Assembly (NCBI GenBank): GCA_012295275.1
Contig: CM022668.1
Coordinates: 3,665,580-3,675,579, forward strand
DNA length: 10,000 bases
Direction: 5' to 3'
From: Chrysomallon squamiferum
Taxonomy: Eukaryota; Mollusca; Gastropoda; Neomphalida; Peltospiridae
Part shown: positions 1 to 9,163 of the stretch, piece by piece
Layout: each line of letters starts with the position of its first letter
Position numbering within the stretch: the first letter of the stretch is position 1
Position numbers and translations under genes: made by a program
The notes under the pieces: model-generated
What the model saw: only the letters and a program-made list of their open reading frames with translations
Told to the model about the DNA's origin: nothing
Databases searched by the model: none

Positions 1-569
1 AATTGGTTTGATGACAAAAATATTTACGTCTGAAATAATCCGATAGAGAGCTTTAAATGAAAATTCTTAATATTAATATTTCATACTGTGTGAAACGTGA
101 ACAAGATTCAGTTGTCATGGAAGCGTTTTACATATGAACAAAAGAAAGTCAGTATGAGAGGAGAAGAATAAAAAGAAAAAGAAAAAGAAAGAAGCAGAAA
201 GAAAATGGTGTAATCTTACTGAGTGTGTTAAATGCAGTGAGCGATAGAGGGTTTTTCAACACAATTTTTTATGAATATTTTGCAGCTTTTAAAAACTAGT
301 CAGTCTGTGCAATTTTGTTTTTTATAAATGTCTGAGCCTAGTTTCTTCAGATATACTGTCAGATGCAGGAATCTGATTATTCGAAAATATCTCAAAGGGA
401 ACAGTTCGTTACTTCTTCAAGCGGTTTTTAAGTACAGGAATTTACACTGGACATAGAACCCACTTGTCTGCCCAGTTAGACATTCAGCTCTTGCTGCTTC
501 AATTATATTACCTGCATAACGACTGCTGCTATAAACATCACCACTACCTCTTCAGCCATCACCATTTTC
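1..569. other. noncoding stretch, nothing recognised
   Basis: AT-rich sequence with a polypurine tract (about 156-205, GAAAAAG-type) and no open frame or motif that I can support. Confidence 0.5.
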
Positions 570-750
570 TACTACTACTATAATTACTACTACTACCTCT
601 ACTACTACTACTATTACTACTACTCCTACTGCTAGTACTATTACTATTACAGTTTGTACTGCTGCTACTATAACATTATGTATTACTACAGAAAAATCTG
701 TTGCTACTTCTACTATGCCTGCTACTACTGCATCACATTACTAATACCAG
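570..750. repeat. imperfect (TAC)n/(TAT)n trinucleotide repeat
   Basis: Runs of ACT/CTA with scattered ATT, CCT and GCT substitutions, decaying to the right. This is an old trinucleotide array with no coding signal. Confidence 0.9.
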
Positions 751-1259
751 CAATCTTGTACCTCTCTTATTACTATAATTATTTGATTCATGTAGATATT
801 TAATTTCTGTCACTATAAAATTAACGTATAGCTCTACACAGCCAGCCATTGACAATACTATTGTTATAATCTCGATAACACCTGAAATTTGTGTTTAGAT
901 GTGAAAAGATACAAATGAGTTTACTAAACACTTTCTGATGGTTCGTGGGAACAGAACTCGGTTCGAGGGTTCTTCAGTTAATCAACAGCTGGAGTCGCCA
1001 AGTTTTGTGCCTGTGTTTTGACGTAGATAAAACACGCACGTATCTGGCAAGATGAAGATTTATCAAATATAAATGCCAGTAGATTATCTGGAAAAATGAT
1101 CGAAGTCTTATGACTGTTAGTAAACATCTGTGATAAAGAGTTCCGGAACTAACGCACTGAAAAAGTGTCAGGTATGTTCTTACTTGAAGAGGGCAAAGAA
1201 CTGTTAGATATTTTATATAGTGTAATGAACTGACAGTCCAGTGCCTTAGAAGAGAATAT
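751..1259. other. noncoding stretch, nothing recognised
   Basis: Unique-looking AT-rich sequence with no supported gene or RNA. A GGTTCGAG string at 960-967 resembles a tRNA B box but has no cloverleaf or A box around it. Confidence 0.5.
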
Positions 1260-1440
1260 GAACGATCTACAATAGTAAATGAATTAACTATGAGTCAAAA
1301 TGAACGATCTACTAGTGTAAATGAAGTAACTATGAGTCAAAATGAACGATCTACTACTGTGAATGAATTAACTATGAGTCAAAATGAATGATCTACTAGT
1401 GTAAATGAATTAACAACGATCTACTAGTGTAAACGAATGA
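1260..1440. repeat. minisatellite, 42-bp unit, about 4 copies
   Basis: Units begin at 1260, 1302, 1344 and 1386 with GAACGATCTACTAGTGTAAA-like starts and TATGAGTCAAAAT-like ends. The fourth unit lacks its last 14 bases and runs into a partial fifth unit at 1415. Copies are nearly identical, so the expansion is recent. One plus-strand frame is open through units 1-3 (a 14-residue repeat like NERSTSVNEVTMSQ) and stops in unit 4. Confidence 0.92.
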
Positions 1441-2010
1441 ATTGCAAAATTTCAACAAAATTGTTAGCAGAAAAAAAATGAACTTGAGAAAATTAATCTT
1501 AGATCATATTAAGTAAAAATCGAACCTAAGTATATTTGATATGACTTAAAAGCTTGTTGAGAAGATGAAGTAGAACATTAAGTGTGTGTTTTTTTTAAGC
1601 CAGATGTTTACAACTTCAGAATAACAACGAGAGACACATATTTAACGATTTATAGAATATAAAAACATAAGAATCGCTTATAAATAACATTCATTACCAC
1701 TTTGTGTGTATGTGTGTGTGCGCGCGTGTTTGTATGTGTAGATGATCACAATTTTAATTAGTCTATTAATAATAATATATTAGACAAAATAAGTCATTAT
1801 TGACATATTAAGTGCATTTCTCTACAGATAATGTCTGAAAGGAAAGTCATTAGCACACAATACGTATAATAAAACAATAAAACATTTAATATTCTTACAA
1901 ACGTTACAACCAGCTGTCTCAGGCTAACGTATTCACCAATGTTAATTATCTAAATAAATATTAATATACGTACGTCCACAAGAAAATGATAAATTTATAT
2001 ATGCTGTATA
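1441..2010. other. noncoding stretch with a TG/CG tract
   Basis: AT-rich DNA holding an alternating purine-pyrimidine tract at about 1703-1740 (TGTGTGTGCGCGCGTGT core), a Z-DNA-prone type of sequence. No gene seen. Confidence 0.6.
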
Positions 2011-2140
2011 TGTGGGTGTGAATGTGTTTGTGTGTGTGTCTGTGTGTGTATATACAATTTATATACGCGTGTGTATATATATATGTGTGCAAATATATGA
2101 ATGTGCATATGTATGCATGTATAGATGTATATATTCTGTT
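2011..2140. repeat. imperfect (TG)n/(TA)n dinucleotide repeat
   Basis: A TG-rich run followed by TATATACGCGTGTGTATATA-like and ATGTGCATATG-like alternation. The open frame over it encodes only Cys/Val/Tyr-rich repeat translation and is not a gene. Confidence 0.85.
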
Positions 2141-2630
2141 TAAATGGTTTACGTTTTATTCACTATATTTGTACGAAGTAGATAAAATATATAAATTACA
2201 TTGCTATTGAATTCATTTCTTATATTAGTGTAAAATTGTTATACATCTAGAACAGATATTTGCTATCGTGAAATAAAGAAACTCGACTATTTTACACTTA
2301 TTAACTTCTAAACAAGAGACTCTCATCTTTAATAATTTGATTTAAATTCACTGCAAAAGGTAAGTGGAAATCAAAATGTCAGTGTTACAATTTAAATTTT
2401 CTCTCGACGTATTTCTGACAGAACTGAATTCGTTTCAGCACATCAAAAGGAATATATTTAAAACACCTGAAATCGGAAGTTTATCTAGGTTCAATCCGGG
2501 ATGTTTTCATAAACATTGCAGAGTCATAAACTGGTTTAACAAAAGCAGATGAAAATAGAAATTTGAACTTAGTGTGGTATGTTGTCTTTCATGTCAGATC
2601 TTTTCCTCTGACCAGTTTTTATTTATTTCT
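2141..2630. other. noncoding stretch, nothing recognised
   Basis: AT-rich sequence. A 62-codon plus-strand frame (2364-2552) has no motif and no coding-like composition that I can defend. No RNA or element recognised. Confidence 0.45.
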
Positions 2631-2706
2631 GTGTTGTTGTTGTTGTTGTCGTTGTTTTTTGAATATTCAAAGAATCTTTCTGTTGTTGTTGTTTTGTTTT
2701 TTGTTT
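2631..2706. repeat. (TTG)n repeats
   Basis: Two TGT/TTG runs, about 2631-2660 and 2681-2706, separated by unique sequence and followed by T-rich DNA. Confidence 0.85.
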
Positions 2707-2819
2707 TTTATCTTTTGTAAAAGGCAAAATGTTTTTAAAGATTTTATACCAATTCTTTTTATTATTTTTAAATAGATTACAAAAGTAAAATAATAAGTTT
2801 TAACGAATCTGAAATTTAA

Positions 2820-2832
2820 ATAATAATAAAAA

Positions 2833-2897
<65 letters not shown>

Positions 2898-2925
2898 TAC
2901 AAGTAATAGTAATAATTAAATAACA
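2820..2925. repeat. (TAA)n trinucleotide repeat
   Basis: An AAT/TAA array of about 100 bases with a few TAG interruptions and an ACAAG break near the right end. Confidence 0.95.
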
Positions 2926-2950
2926 TCAGACAGAGAAAATGCAGTGATCA

Positions 2951-3136
2951 TAAACTGCTAGCTCTGAAAGGAATCCAGGCATCTCCAACAGTATCAGTGT
3001 TAATAAGACTGTGATAGGGAATCTGTGCGTCGTGTGTAATTTCGTCACAATCAACAGATTTCAGACGTTGAACATCTTCCAGATCCTTACAGGTCTTGGC
3101 AAAAATACAGAAGATGTCAGTTTAAATTTATTTTAA
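2951..3136. other. repeat-free segment open on both strands, possible exon remnant
   Basis: This is a balanced-composition stretch between simple repeats. On the minus strand a frame is open from 3121 to a TGA at 2950-2948, about 57 codons. It has protein-like hydrophilic composition, for example CKDLEDVQRLKSVDCDE and NTDTVGDAWIPFRAS, but no ATG start. The plus strand is open in the same codon register from 2954 to 3136. Neither product is recognised. It might be a terminal exon of a minus-strand gene, a decayed element, or chance. Confidence 0.25.
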
Positions 3137-3726
3137 TATTTTTCGCAGAAATTCGCTTTCCATGTTGGTGATATGTATGTTATTCCCAAGACGGTATCAA
3201 GTATCTAGATTGAACTGGAGGATGAAAATGAAAATTAGCTTAGAAATTAGTGAATATTTGTTTACCATTCATTCCATTTGAGATGATAAAATTAGAAATG
3301 ACTGAAATACTAACAAATATAAGTCTTGGTGAAAAAAGTTATGTAGACATATACACTACTGAAATAGAAGTGGTAGTGGTTGTAGTAATCGTGGCAGCAG
3401 TCGTTGTAATAACAGTAACATTAATGTTCAAAGTCCTTTTTTTTTGTTTGTTTTGTTTTTTTAATAATTGCTAAATTAATAAACAGAGTAATACATGTTA
3501 GTAAAAGGATATCGTAGGCAAATATGAAAAGTTTAAATTTCACAAAAACCATTTAACAATAACTTTCTTCATTTAAAACTTCACCATTCTTTGTCTACAG
3601 GCATTCTCTGTTAGTGTACGTATTTTAAAACTAAATATAACAAATATCAAGCTTTATCCTCCAACTAAAAAACCCTGAAATTAAACATCTGATTTGACCC
3701 AAAACTACACATATCAGTAGATGTAC
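3137..3726. other. noncoding stretch with a small GTN-rich repeat
   Basis: AT-rich DNA. An imperfect GTG/GTA/GTT run at about 3367-3412 gives a poly-Val translation in a short plus-strand frame (3250-3474) that I do not accept as a gene. T-rich tracts lie at 3436-3461. Confidence 0.55.
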
Positions 3727-3728
3727 AA

Positions 3729-3768
<40 letters not shown>
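3727..3768. repeat. (AAAT)n tetranucleotide repeat
   Basis: About ten near-perfect AAAT units, with no interruptions seen. Confidence 0.95.
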
Positions 3769-3770
<2 letters not shown>

Positions 3771-4330
3771 CAGCGACAATGTAACTAATAGTAAACAAAA
3801 GAAGGAAACGATATCACAAGTAAAACAAAAGAACACAAATAACTGTGATACAAGAAAACCCCAAACAATTAATCAGTAAACAGAGAATGCCAACAACAAC
3901 AACAAAAGAATACTCAGAAGTGAGAGACAGAATTTCATTCCAAAACAGTTAACGGTTATGACTTTAAATTATGTTGTATTTGAGTCGAATGCTGCAGCTC
4001 AGATTCAAAGAGTTAAATTTAATTTTTTCCTGTGACAATCAGTTTAAATTACGTGTGTTGGTTTTCAAGTCTCGTAACCACAGTAACGCAGCTTGCCGTT
4101 CTTTCAACACTTTAACAAATACAGTTACCCAATCAAGAAGCCGGCACCCAGAACTAGATTTCAATTGATTTTTATTTTGACAGACCGAAAGACAGACAGA
4201 CAGATAGTCAGGGAATCATGAAGGAAGAAATCTCATTATACTAATAATCTTACGTTATGTGCAAAATTTGAAAGCCACTTCTTAATAAGCAGCGATCCAA
4301 ATGTGTCACGTCTTTCTACTGTGCTGCTGT
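3769..4330. other. unclassified stretch with a short GACA repeat
   Basis: A 65-codon plus frame (3971-4168) crosses a slightly GC-richer segment near 4070-4160. No domain is recognised on either strand. A (GACA)n run lies at about 4179-4208. The segment could be an old dispersed element, but I cannot name one. Confidence 0.45.
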
Positions 4331-4343
4331 ACTACTACTACTA

Positions 4344-4403
<60 letters not shown>

Positions 4404-4436
4404 ATATTAATAATAATAATAATAATAATAATAATT
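4331..4436. repeat. compound (ACT)n-(TAA)n repeat
   Basis: About 72 bases of ACT units with one CAC interruption near 4348-4350, joined directly to about 33 bases of TAA units. The minus-strand frame over it is a poly-Ser/poly-Ile translation of the repeat, not a gene. Confidence 0.95.
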
Positions 4437-5915
4437 AAAAAAAAGAAAAGAAATGTGAATGCACAAAAGCACGTACCTAGTTTCAGATTCTTTAACACGA
4501 AATACGAATTTGCACGTCAGCTTCCGTGTATGTTTTTTACAGAACGGTTGCAAATAACGTAATCACATTCTCTCTGAACAATGAAATCGTACAGAATAAT
4601 TACATAATCTGGTTTTCTATTTACTGTTAGTAGTTTACAGTTTGTTACGTTGGTTCACTGGACTTTAGAATTAACCAATCAAATAAAAGCAAACAATTTT
4701 GGGGATGTGCTATTTTTAGAACAGGTCTGACAGTAAGTGGTTGTGTTTTATTGTTTTAATTTACACTTCATTTTATCGGATTATCGCTGTAAACTAGAAA
4801 ATTTGATAATGAATTTAACAATCTAACTGCATCTGTTGGAAAACATTAACGGAGATGAAGCATGCTATTTTAAATAAACTGAACGATGATCCTGCCATGT
4901 TTATCAAACCAAATATTTATTAGACAGCGTTTAGGCAGAAATTCAAAACAGCAGAGAATGATTTAATCATGTGTCACTGAGTTATAGGTAGGTCATCTTA
5001 GGGCATCTTTTTCATCTCAAAATAAAATAAATATTAATCTCACGAAATGATTTTAAATTTGTTCATGCACTCAACTGCTTATAGAAACTCATTTCATTAT
5101 TAATGTAATTATATAAATAATAAAAACAGTATGTAATATTCGAAATTTTTGTTTAGACTGGTTAAGATGGCAGTTTTATGTCTGGGAGCTGAAAATAAAA
5201 ATGAACTGACTGAAATACTGGCTTCACTAATTACACAGATGTGTTAGTTTAAAGTTTGTGAATCCTTTCAGACATTTCAGTTTTCCGTATTAATGCCAAA
5301 AATAAAAATTTATTTTAAAATAAAAATATTTCGTGGAAATGCATCGTAAAAAACATGCTTTATAATAATTTTGAGTTAAAAGAAGAAGAAAAATAATATT
5401 ATGATGATGATTTAGAAGAGGAGAATTTTAAATAAAATTTAAAGAAAAAATTAAATAGAAAATTCATAATAGACAAAAGTAAAGGATATGTCGGAGATAT
5501 TTTTATAATTTATAGACTGTTAATTAATTATATTTTTTGTAAACTGACAGATAATTTTTTAAGTCTGGAGGTCCTATGGCTGCCTTCGTTATGAAGACAT
5601 TAAAAGCAGTTTGTTGTCAGAAATGTGAAAAATGTCTGAAGCTGTAAAGAATAATCAAAGTTGTTTTTTATACAATAATCTTGCCTATAGCAGAATTTCA
5701 GATCTCAGATTTCTCTATCTTAATGTGTTGAATTATTTGCAGCTACTGACACTAATTAAACCGGAATGTCTAAAACTGTTATGTACAGTGAATTTTTTTT
5801 TTTTTGTAAAATTTGTTATTTTCCTTCTTTTTTATATTATCCACACTTTGAGTCTGTTTTATTTCATTTCATTCTTCCTAGACGATTTGACATTCTATTT
5901 CTTAGAGCTTCTAGA
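4437..5915. other. long noncoding stretch, nothing recognised
   Basis: AT-rich DNA with short AAG/ATG-rich runs near 5383-5425 and a T11 tract near 5795. The plus-strand frame at 5632-5952 encodes a Phe/Leu/Ile-rich chain from T-rich sequence running into the ATC repeat. No exon with convincing splice sites was found on either strand by eye. Confidence 0.5.
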
Positions 5916-6100
5916 CATCATCATCATCATCCTCATTGTCATCATCAGTTAATCATTATCGTGATCACTCAACGGTAATGATTATCTTTGTGGTTTCACA
6001 TCATCCTGATTGTCTTCGTTGTCAACACATCATAATCATCATCATGATCACGACAGCACTGTTATAACCAACGCCATCATCATAATCAACATCATCACGA
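5916..6100. repeat. imperfect (ATC)n trinucleotide repeat
   Basis: CAT/ATC runs with many substitutions, densest at 5916-5945 and 6030-6100. An apparent poly-His frame is a translation of the repeat. Confidence 0.85.
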
Positions 6101-6181
6101 TATTTTTGTTCTTCTAAAATATTACATCCCAGTCATTTCCAACACAAGTGTATCGAACAGATGTTTTGTCTTTTTTAAGTT

Positions 6182-6203
6182 TTATTATTATTATTATTAT
6201 TAT

Positions 6204-6240
<37 letters not shown>
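6182..6240. repeat. (TTA)n followed by a 35-base T homopolymer
   Basis: About eight TTA units run directly into T35 (6206-6240). Read on the minus strand this is A35 followed by TAA units, the shape of a retroposon tail, but no retroposon body was recognised to its right. Confidence 0.9.
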
Positions 6241-7060
6241 CTTATAGCTAACAATGATAATTCTCTGATTTCATACAAGTTAAAACGTGAATACTTTATT
6301 TTCTATTGACAGGCAACAGCTGATAAACATTAACTAATAGATTTACCTGTAACACAGAATGAAATAACTTAATACTGCGAATACAATACAGGTAATAAAA
6401 TGTCAACGTAGTTAACGCAAACATAATATGTAATAGAGATACATGTATACAGAACTGAATGAGATCAGCAAAGAAAACCATCAAGTGACTTGTACAAACA
6501 GGTATTTATGAACATATGTTTTAGAGATGGCACTGCAGTAAGATAAAAATCTTTGTCTATTCTAATGATGATTTTGAATTCCGACTTGAAACTAATTTAT
6601 TTTGTATTGATGGTTTTCCGACTACACACAAATATTTAGACTTTTTACTGTGTTAAGTAAAGCCCGTAATAGATCGCATAATCGATATACTGGAAAGTTA
6701 AAATTACAACATTAATTTGAATTTAAATCATAATAATAAATCAGACGTAAAACTTTATTGACAGATTTTAGAATTCTCTCTCTTTCTCTTAGATATATGT
6801 ATGTAGCCGAGTAAGAGGATGTATGTGTTTGTATTCATGTATATATGTAACCACATCGAATCAAACACTGTAAAAAACCCACAAAAACAAACCCCCACAA
6901 AACAAACACCAACAATAACTATAAACTGAAAGAAAAAAAGTGGAAAAAGTCAGCGCAGATTAAACAATTATTCTGTTAGGATTTACTATTAAATAACCAT
7001 TACAAACGTTTGGAATCATCATGAATATTCGTGAATATTTGTAAAATCAGAATAGATGAT
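6241..7060. other. noncoding stretch, nothing recognised
   Basis: AT-rich, unique-looking. On the minus strand an AATAAA lies at 6302-6297. It follows a 62-codon hydrophobic frame that has no usable start context and is not called. Small AC-rich and TG/TA-rich runs occur near 6790-6910. Confidence 0.5.
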
Positions 7061-7440
7061 TTATCTAAGAGGAATGAAGATACTGTATGTCCATCGCGTA
7101 CTGCGGAAAAGCGAATGATAACATACACGTTCATACCGAGGTGAATAAAAACGTTAGACTTTCAAATCATATTCAGGTCAACGAAAATATCAGCTATCCA
7201 TGCATATTAAGGTAAAGGAAAACGTGAGATACTCCAGGCATACTGAGGTTGAAAAAACTGCGAGATATTCACCAATAGCAAGATAAATGAAAGCGTGAGA
7301 TATCTCACCTTTAGTGAGATAAAAAGTATAAAGTATACATTATGCACCCAACTGAGATAGGGGGAAAAGTTTGATATTTGATTCATACTGAGGTAAATGA
7401 AATAATGAAATGAAGGAAAACGTGATCTAACCCGTTCATC
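7061..7440. repeat. degenerate minisatellite, 36-bp unit, about 10 copies
   Basis: Diverged units begin near 7061, 7097, 7132, 7168, 7203, 7239, 7275, 7311, 7347 and 7384. Spacing is 35-37 bases. The best-kept core is CATACTGAGGTAAATGAA followed by CGTGAGATA. The last unit is followed by a rearranged partial copy. Several units keep an open 12-residue frame like HTEVNENVRYSP, but one-base slips between units break any long frame. Confidence 0.8.
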
Positions 7441-7570
7441 TCCAGTGTCATTCCCTTATCTAAAAATAAAAACTGATTAATAAAAGGTTTTTATTTGAAA
7501 AAAAAAAAGGTTGTCAGAAGTGAAATAATCTTGTCTTAGAAACCGAACTGATAAGATTATTCAAACAAAT

Positions 7571-7660
7571 GCAGTTGGCGCCCGTTTCTCCCTTACACGA
7601 GCTGAATTAGATGAGAAACTCGCTGCGGCCGGCGTGAGCGCTCCGTGGTGGCGCCAAGTC
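7571..7660. other. isolated CpG-rich island, possible exon or conserved element
   Basis: About 10 CpGs in 90 bases, in the middle of AT-rich noncoding DNA. It contains GCGGCCGGC and two GGCGCC sites forming an 8-bp inverted repeat (TTGGCGCC at 7575-7582, GGCGCCAA at 7650-7657). On the plus strand a frame is open from 7529 to the TGA at 7763-7765. It reads like protein across the island (SLTRAELDEKLAAAG, then APWWRQVLIQLY) but has no early ATG, so it could only be an internal exon or a remnant. On the minus strand an ATG at 7665 leads after 23 codons to a good donor (gtaagg, 7596-7591). Neither product is recognised. Confidence 0.35.
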
Positions 7661-8083
7661 CTCATCCAGCTTTATTCTAAACCTTATCATCAAGAGGAAA
7701 CCAAACCAGTAGAAGAAAATACGAAGAAAATAATGAACAATAACATAATGATAACGATAGTGTGAAAATGTGGAGAAAAAAATAAAATAAAAAGGATGGC
7801 AGAAAGAAAGGCTGAAAAAAAAGTAGAATTAATGTATAAGTAGTATATATATATATATATTTGAACCTTAATTTAATTTAAAGTCTGAAGTTTACTTTAA
7901 TGTCAGAAGATCAATTAAATGCATTAACTTAAAGAGGCTCGCTGTATATGTATTGTAAAGAAAACAACGATAATGTAGATATAGTGAAAAAAAAAAAGCA
8001 GAGAAAAAGGCTTCAGTTAAAATGCATTAACTGTAGCTGATAAAACATGAGCCGTGCTTTTCAAGTTAAATAACAGTAAAAAC
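7661..8083. other. noncoding stretch with (AT)n
   Basis: A-rich DNA. A perfect-looking (TA)n run lies at about 7843-7860. No gene seen apart from the tail of the plus-strand open frame crossing the CpG island. Confidence 0.55.
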
Positions 8084-8117
8084 AACAACAACAACAACAG
8101 GAACAATAATAATAATG
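8084..8117. repeat. (CAA)n-(AAT)n repeat
   Basis: Short CAA array passing into AAT units. Minus-strand poly-Cys/Tyr translation over it is not a gene. Confidence 0.85.
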
Positions 8118-8730
8118 AGAGACAGACAGAGCGATGGAAAAAGAAACATAAATGAAAATAGTACAGTCAAAAATATGATAAGTTATGTTTTGTTCTTGTT
8201 TTTCTATTTTTAATTTAACATTTTGAGAATAATTTTCTGATAACTGTGTATGTGCGCGTGTGTGTGAAAACAGATATTTGACAGGATATACGAACATACG
8301 CTATATTTACTTCAGTGTTACAGAGGTGCTAAGTTTAATATCAAAACTTCGTTCATTACAAAAATTAAAATTACACATCAACTAAGAAAACCTACACTCT
8401 AACTAACTAACTGTCTATATCAGTCTCTCTATCTCATTCTCTCATTCTCTCTTTCACTCTTTCTATTACTCAGACTGGCATTCTTTGAAACGCAGACGAA
8501 GACGTATATGATGTTAATAAACTGCGATTTTATGTAATGTAATACGGCGTAACATGATATAAAATTATGTATATGTTAATGCGTATTGATATCAGTCATC
8601 TCGTGTAAACTAATTGTCAAAACAGAAAAACAAACTATGAATTTAAATTAAACAATATTGCAGAATGTTTCTAAAATTTTAAAGTAAAAATAATAATAAA
8701 ATGAAATACAATTGTCAGATACATTAGATA
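8118..8730. other. noncoding stretch with TG/CG and CTCT tracts
   Basis: Probably the intron downstream of the receptor exons. It contains a TGTGTATGTGCGCGTGTGTG-type tract at about 8245-8266 and a pyrimidine-rich CTCT/CATT run at about 8418-8466. No DEKNQ-type receptor exon was found. Confidence 0.5.
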
Positions 8731-8830
8731 TACATAGATAGATAGATAGATGTATAGATAGACATATCTGAAAGATTAGATAAATATATAGATAGAGAGA
8801 CAGATCAGAAAGATTAGATAGAGAGATACA
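8731..8830. repeat. (GATA)n-rich repeat with internal duplication
   Basis: TAGA/GATA units with GAGA and GACA variants. GAAAGATTAGATA occurs twice, at 8770-8782 and 8808-8820, pointing to a 38-base tandem duplication. The minus-strand Leu/Tyr/Ile/Ser-rich frame here (8648-8923) is a translation of the repeat. Confidence 0.85.
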
Positions 8831-8934
8831 GAAGAACAAAAATAAAATAAATAAAGAGAATAATATTATTTTGAAGATAGAAAGATAAAAGATGATATCT
8901 ACAAACCAAACAAAAACCTGCATGTCTGTCTTAC

Positions 8935-9101
8935 CATGTCGAAAATCTGAGTCAGAGTAAGTCCAAATTTGACCACTACGGCTTTGGACGCGTTGAAAAC
9001 TGGTCGGGAATAAATGTTGTATTTATCCAACAACTTTTTAAGAAGTTTTTGCTCGTCAGGAAGCTTGTGTGGTCGGTGCTGCTTTTTTCTTCTCACTCGA
9101 T
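8935..9101 (-). CDS. nAChR-like subunit, alternative N-terminal exon B, partial gene
   Basis: A second copy of the nAChR N-terminal exon, 167 nt, starting in phase 1 and ending in phase 0. The acceptor is strong: a pyrimidine tract then ttccacag|AT. The donor is ATG|gtaaga. It encodes 55 full codons. A basic stretch (RVRRKKQHRPHK) comes first, then PDEQKLL, DKYN, RPVFNAS (sequon kept) and FGLTLTQI followed by FDM. By my alignment 27 of 44 residues match exon A, and 15 of those 27 use a different codon, so the duplication is not recent and both copies look selected. It has no start codon or signal peptide, so it needs an upstream exon with a phase-1 donor, which was not identified. Splicing exon A to it reads ATC GAG TGA, a stop. 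This phase-1/phase-0 layout is what I recall of exon 2 in animal nAChR genes. It could instead be exon 2 of a neighbouring paralogue, but the 62-base spacing argues against that. Confidence 0.85.
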
Positions 9102-9163
9102 CTGTGGAATCAGAAAATACACAAATAAAAGAAAGAGAAAATAATGTTTTACACAAAACTTAC
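9102..9163 (-). other. 62-nt spacer between exons A and B, with donor and acceptor
   Basis: This spacer contains the donor of exon A (gtaagt, 9163-9158) and the polypyrimidine tract and CACAG acceptor of exon B (AG at 9103-9102). It is short enough that donor and branch point would probably be too close to splice together. Such steric exclusion is a known way of making neighbouring exons mutually exclusive. The frame across it is open only from a TTG at 9156, because the pyrimidine tract happens to lack stops, so it is not coding. Confidence 0.7.

Noticed and set aside
960-967. tRNA B-box-like GGTTCGAG
   Set aside because: No A box at the right distance and no cloverleaf stems.
4316-4498. 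Minus-strand open frame with poly-Ser and poly-Ile
   Set aside because: It is a translation of the ACT-TAA microsatellite; no other content.
5632-5978. Two overlapping plus-strand frames, hydrophobic and poly-His
   Set aside because: They come from T-rich DNA and the ATC repeat; no domain, no splice support.
7575-7657. GGCGCC inverted repeat as a structured RNA or terminal inverted repeat
   Set aside because: The stem is only 8 bp, GGCGCC is itself a palindrome, and pairing does not extend inward or outward.
8648-8923. 91-codon minus-strand frame with membrane-like composition just downstream of exon B
   Set aside because: Leu/Tyr/Ile/Ser-rich product of the GATA repeat and AT-rich flank; not similar to receptor transmembrane segments.
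1-8934. Search for the next receptor exon (about 45 nt, DEKNQ-type) on the minus strand
   Set aside because: By eye no segment with acceptor, matching codons and donor was found; the exon is probably further left, outside the window.
9102-9156. Open extension of exon B upstream, which could look like a signal peptide
   Set aside because: It starts at TTG, not ATG, and consists of the pyrimidine tract of a clear acceptor (ttccacag).
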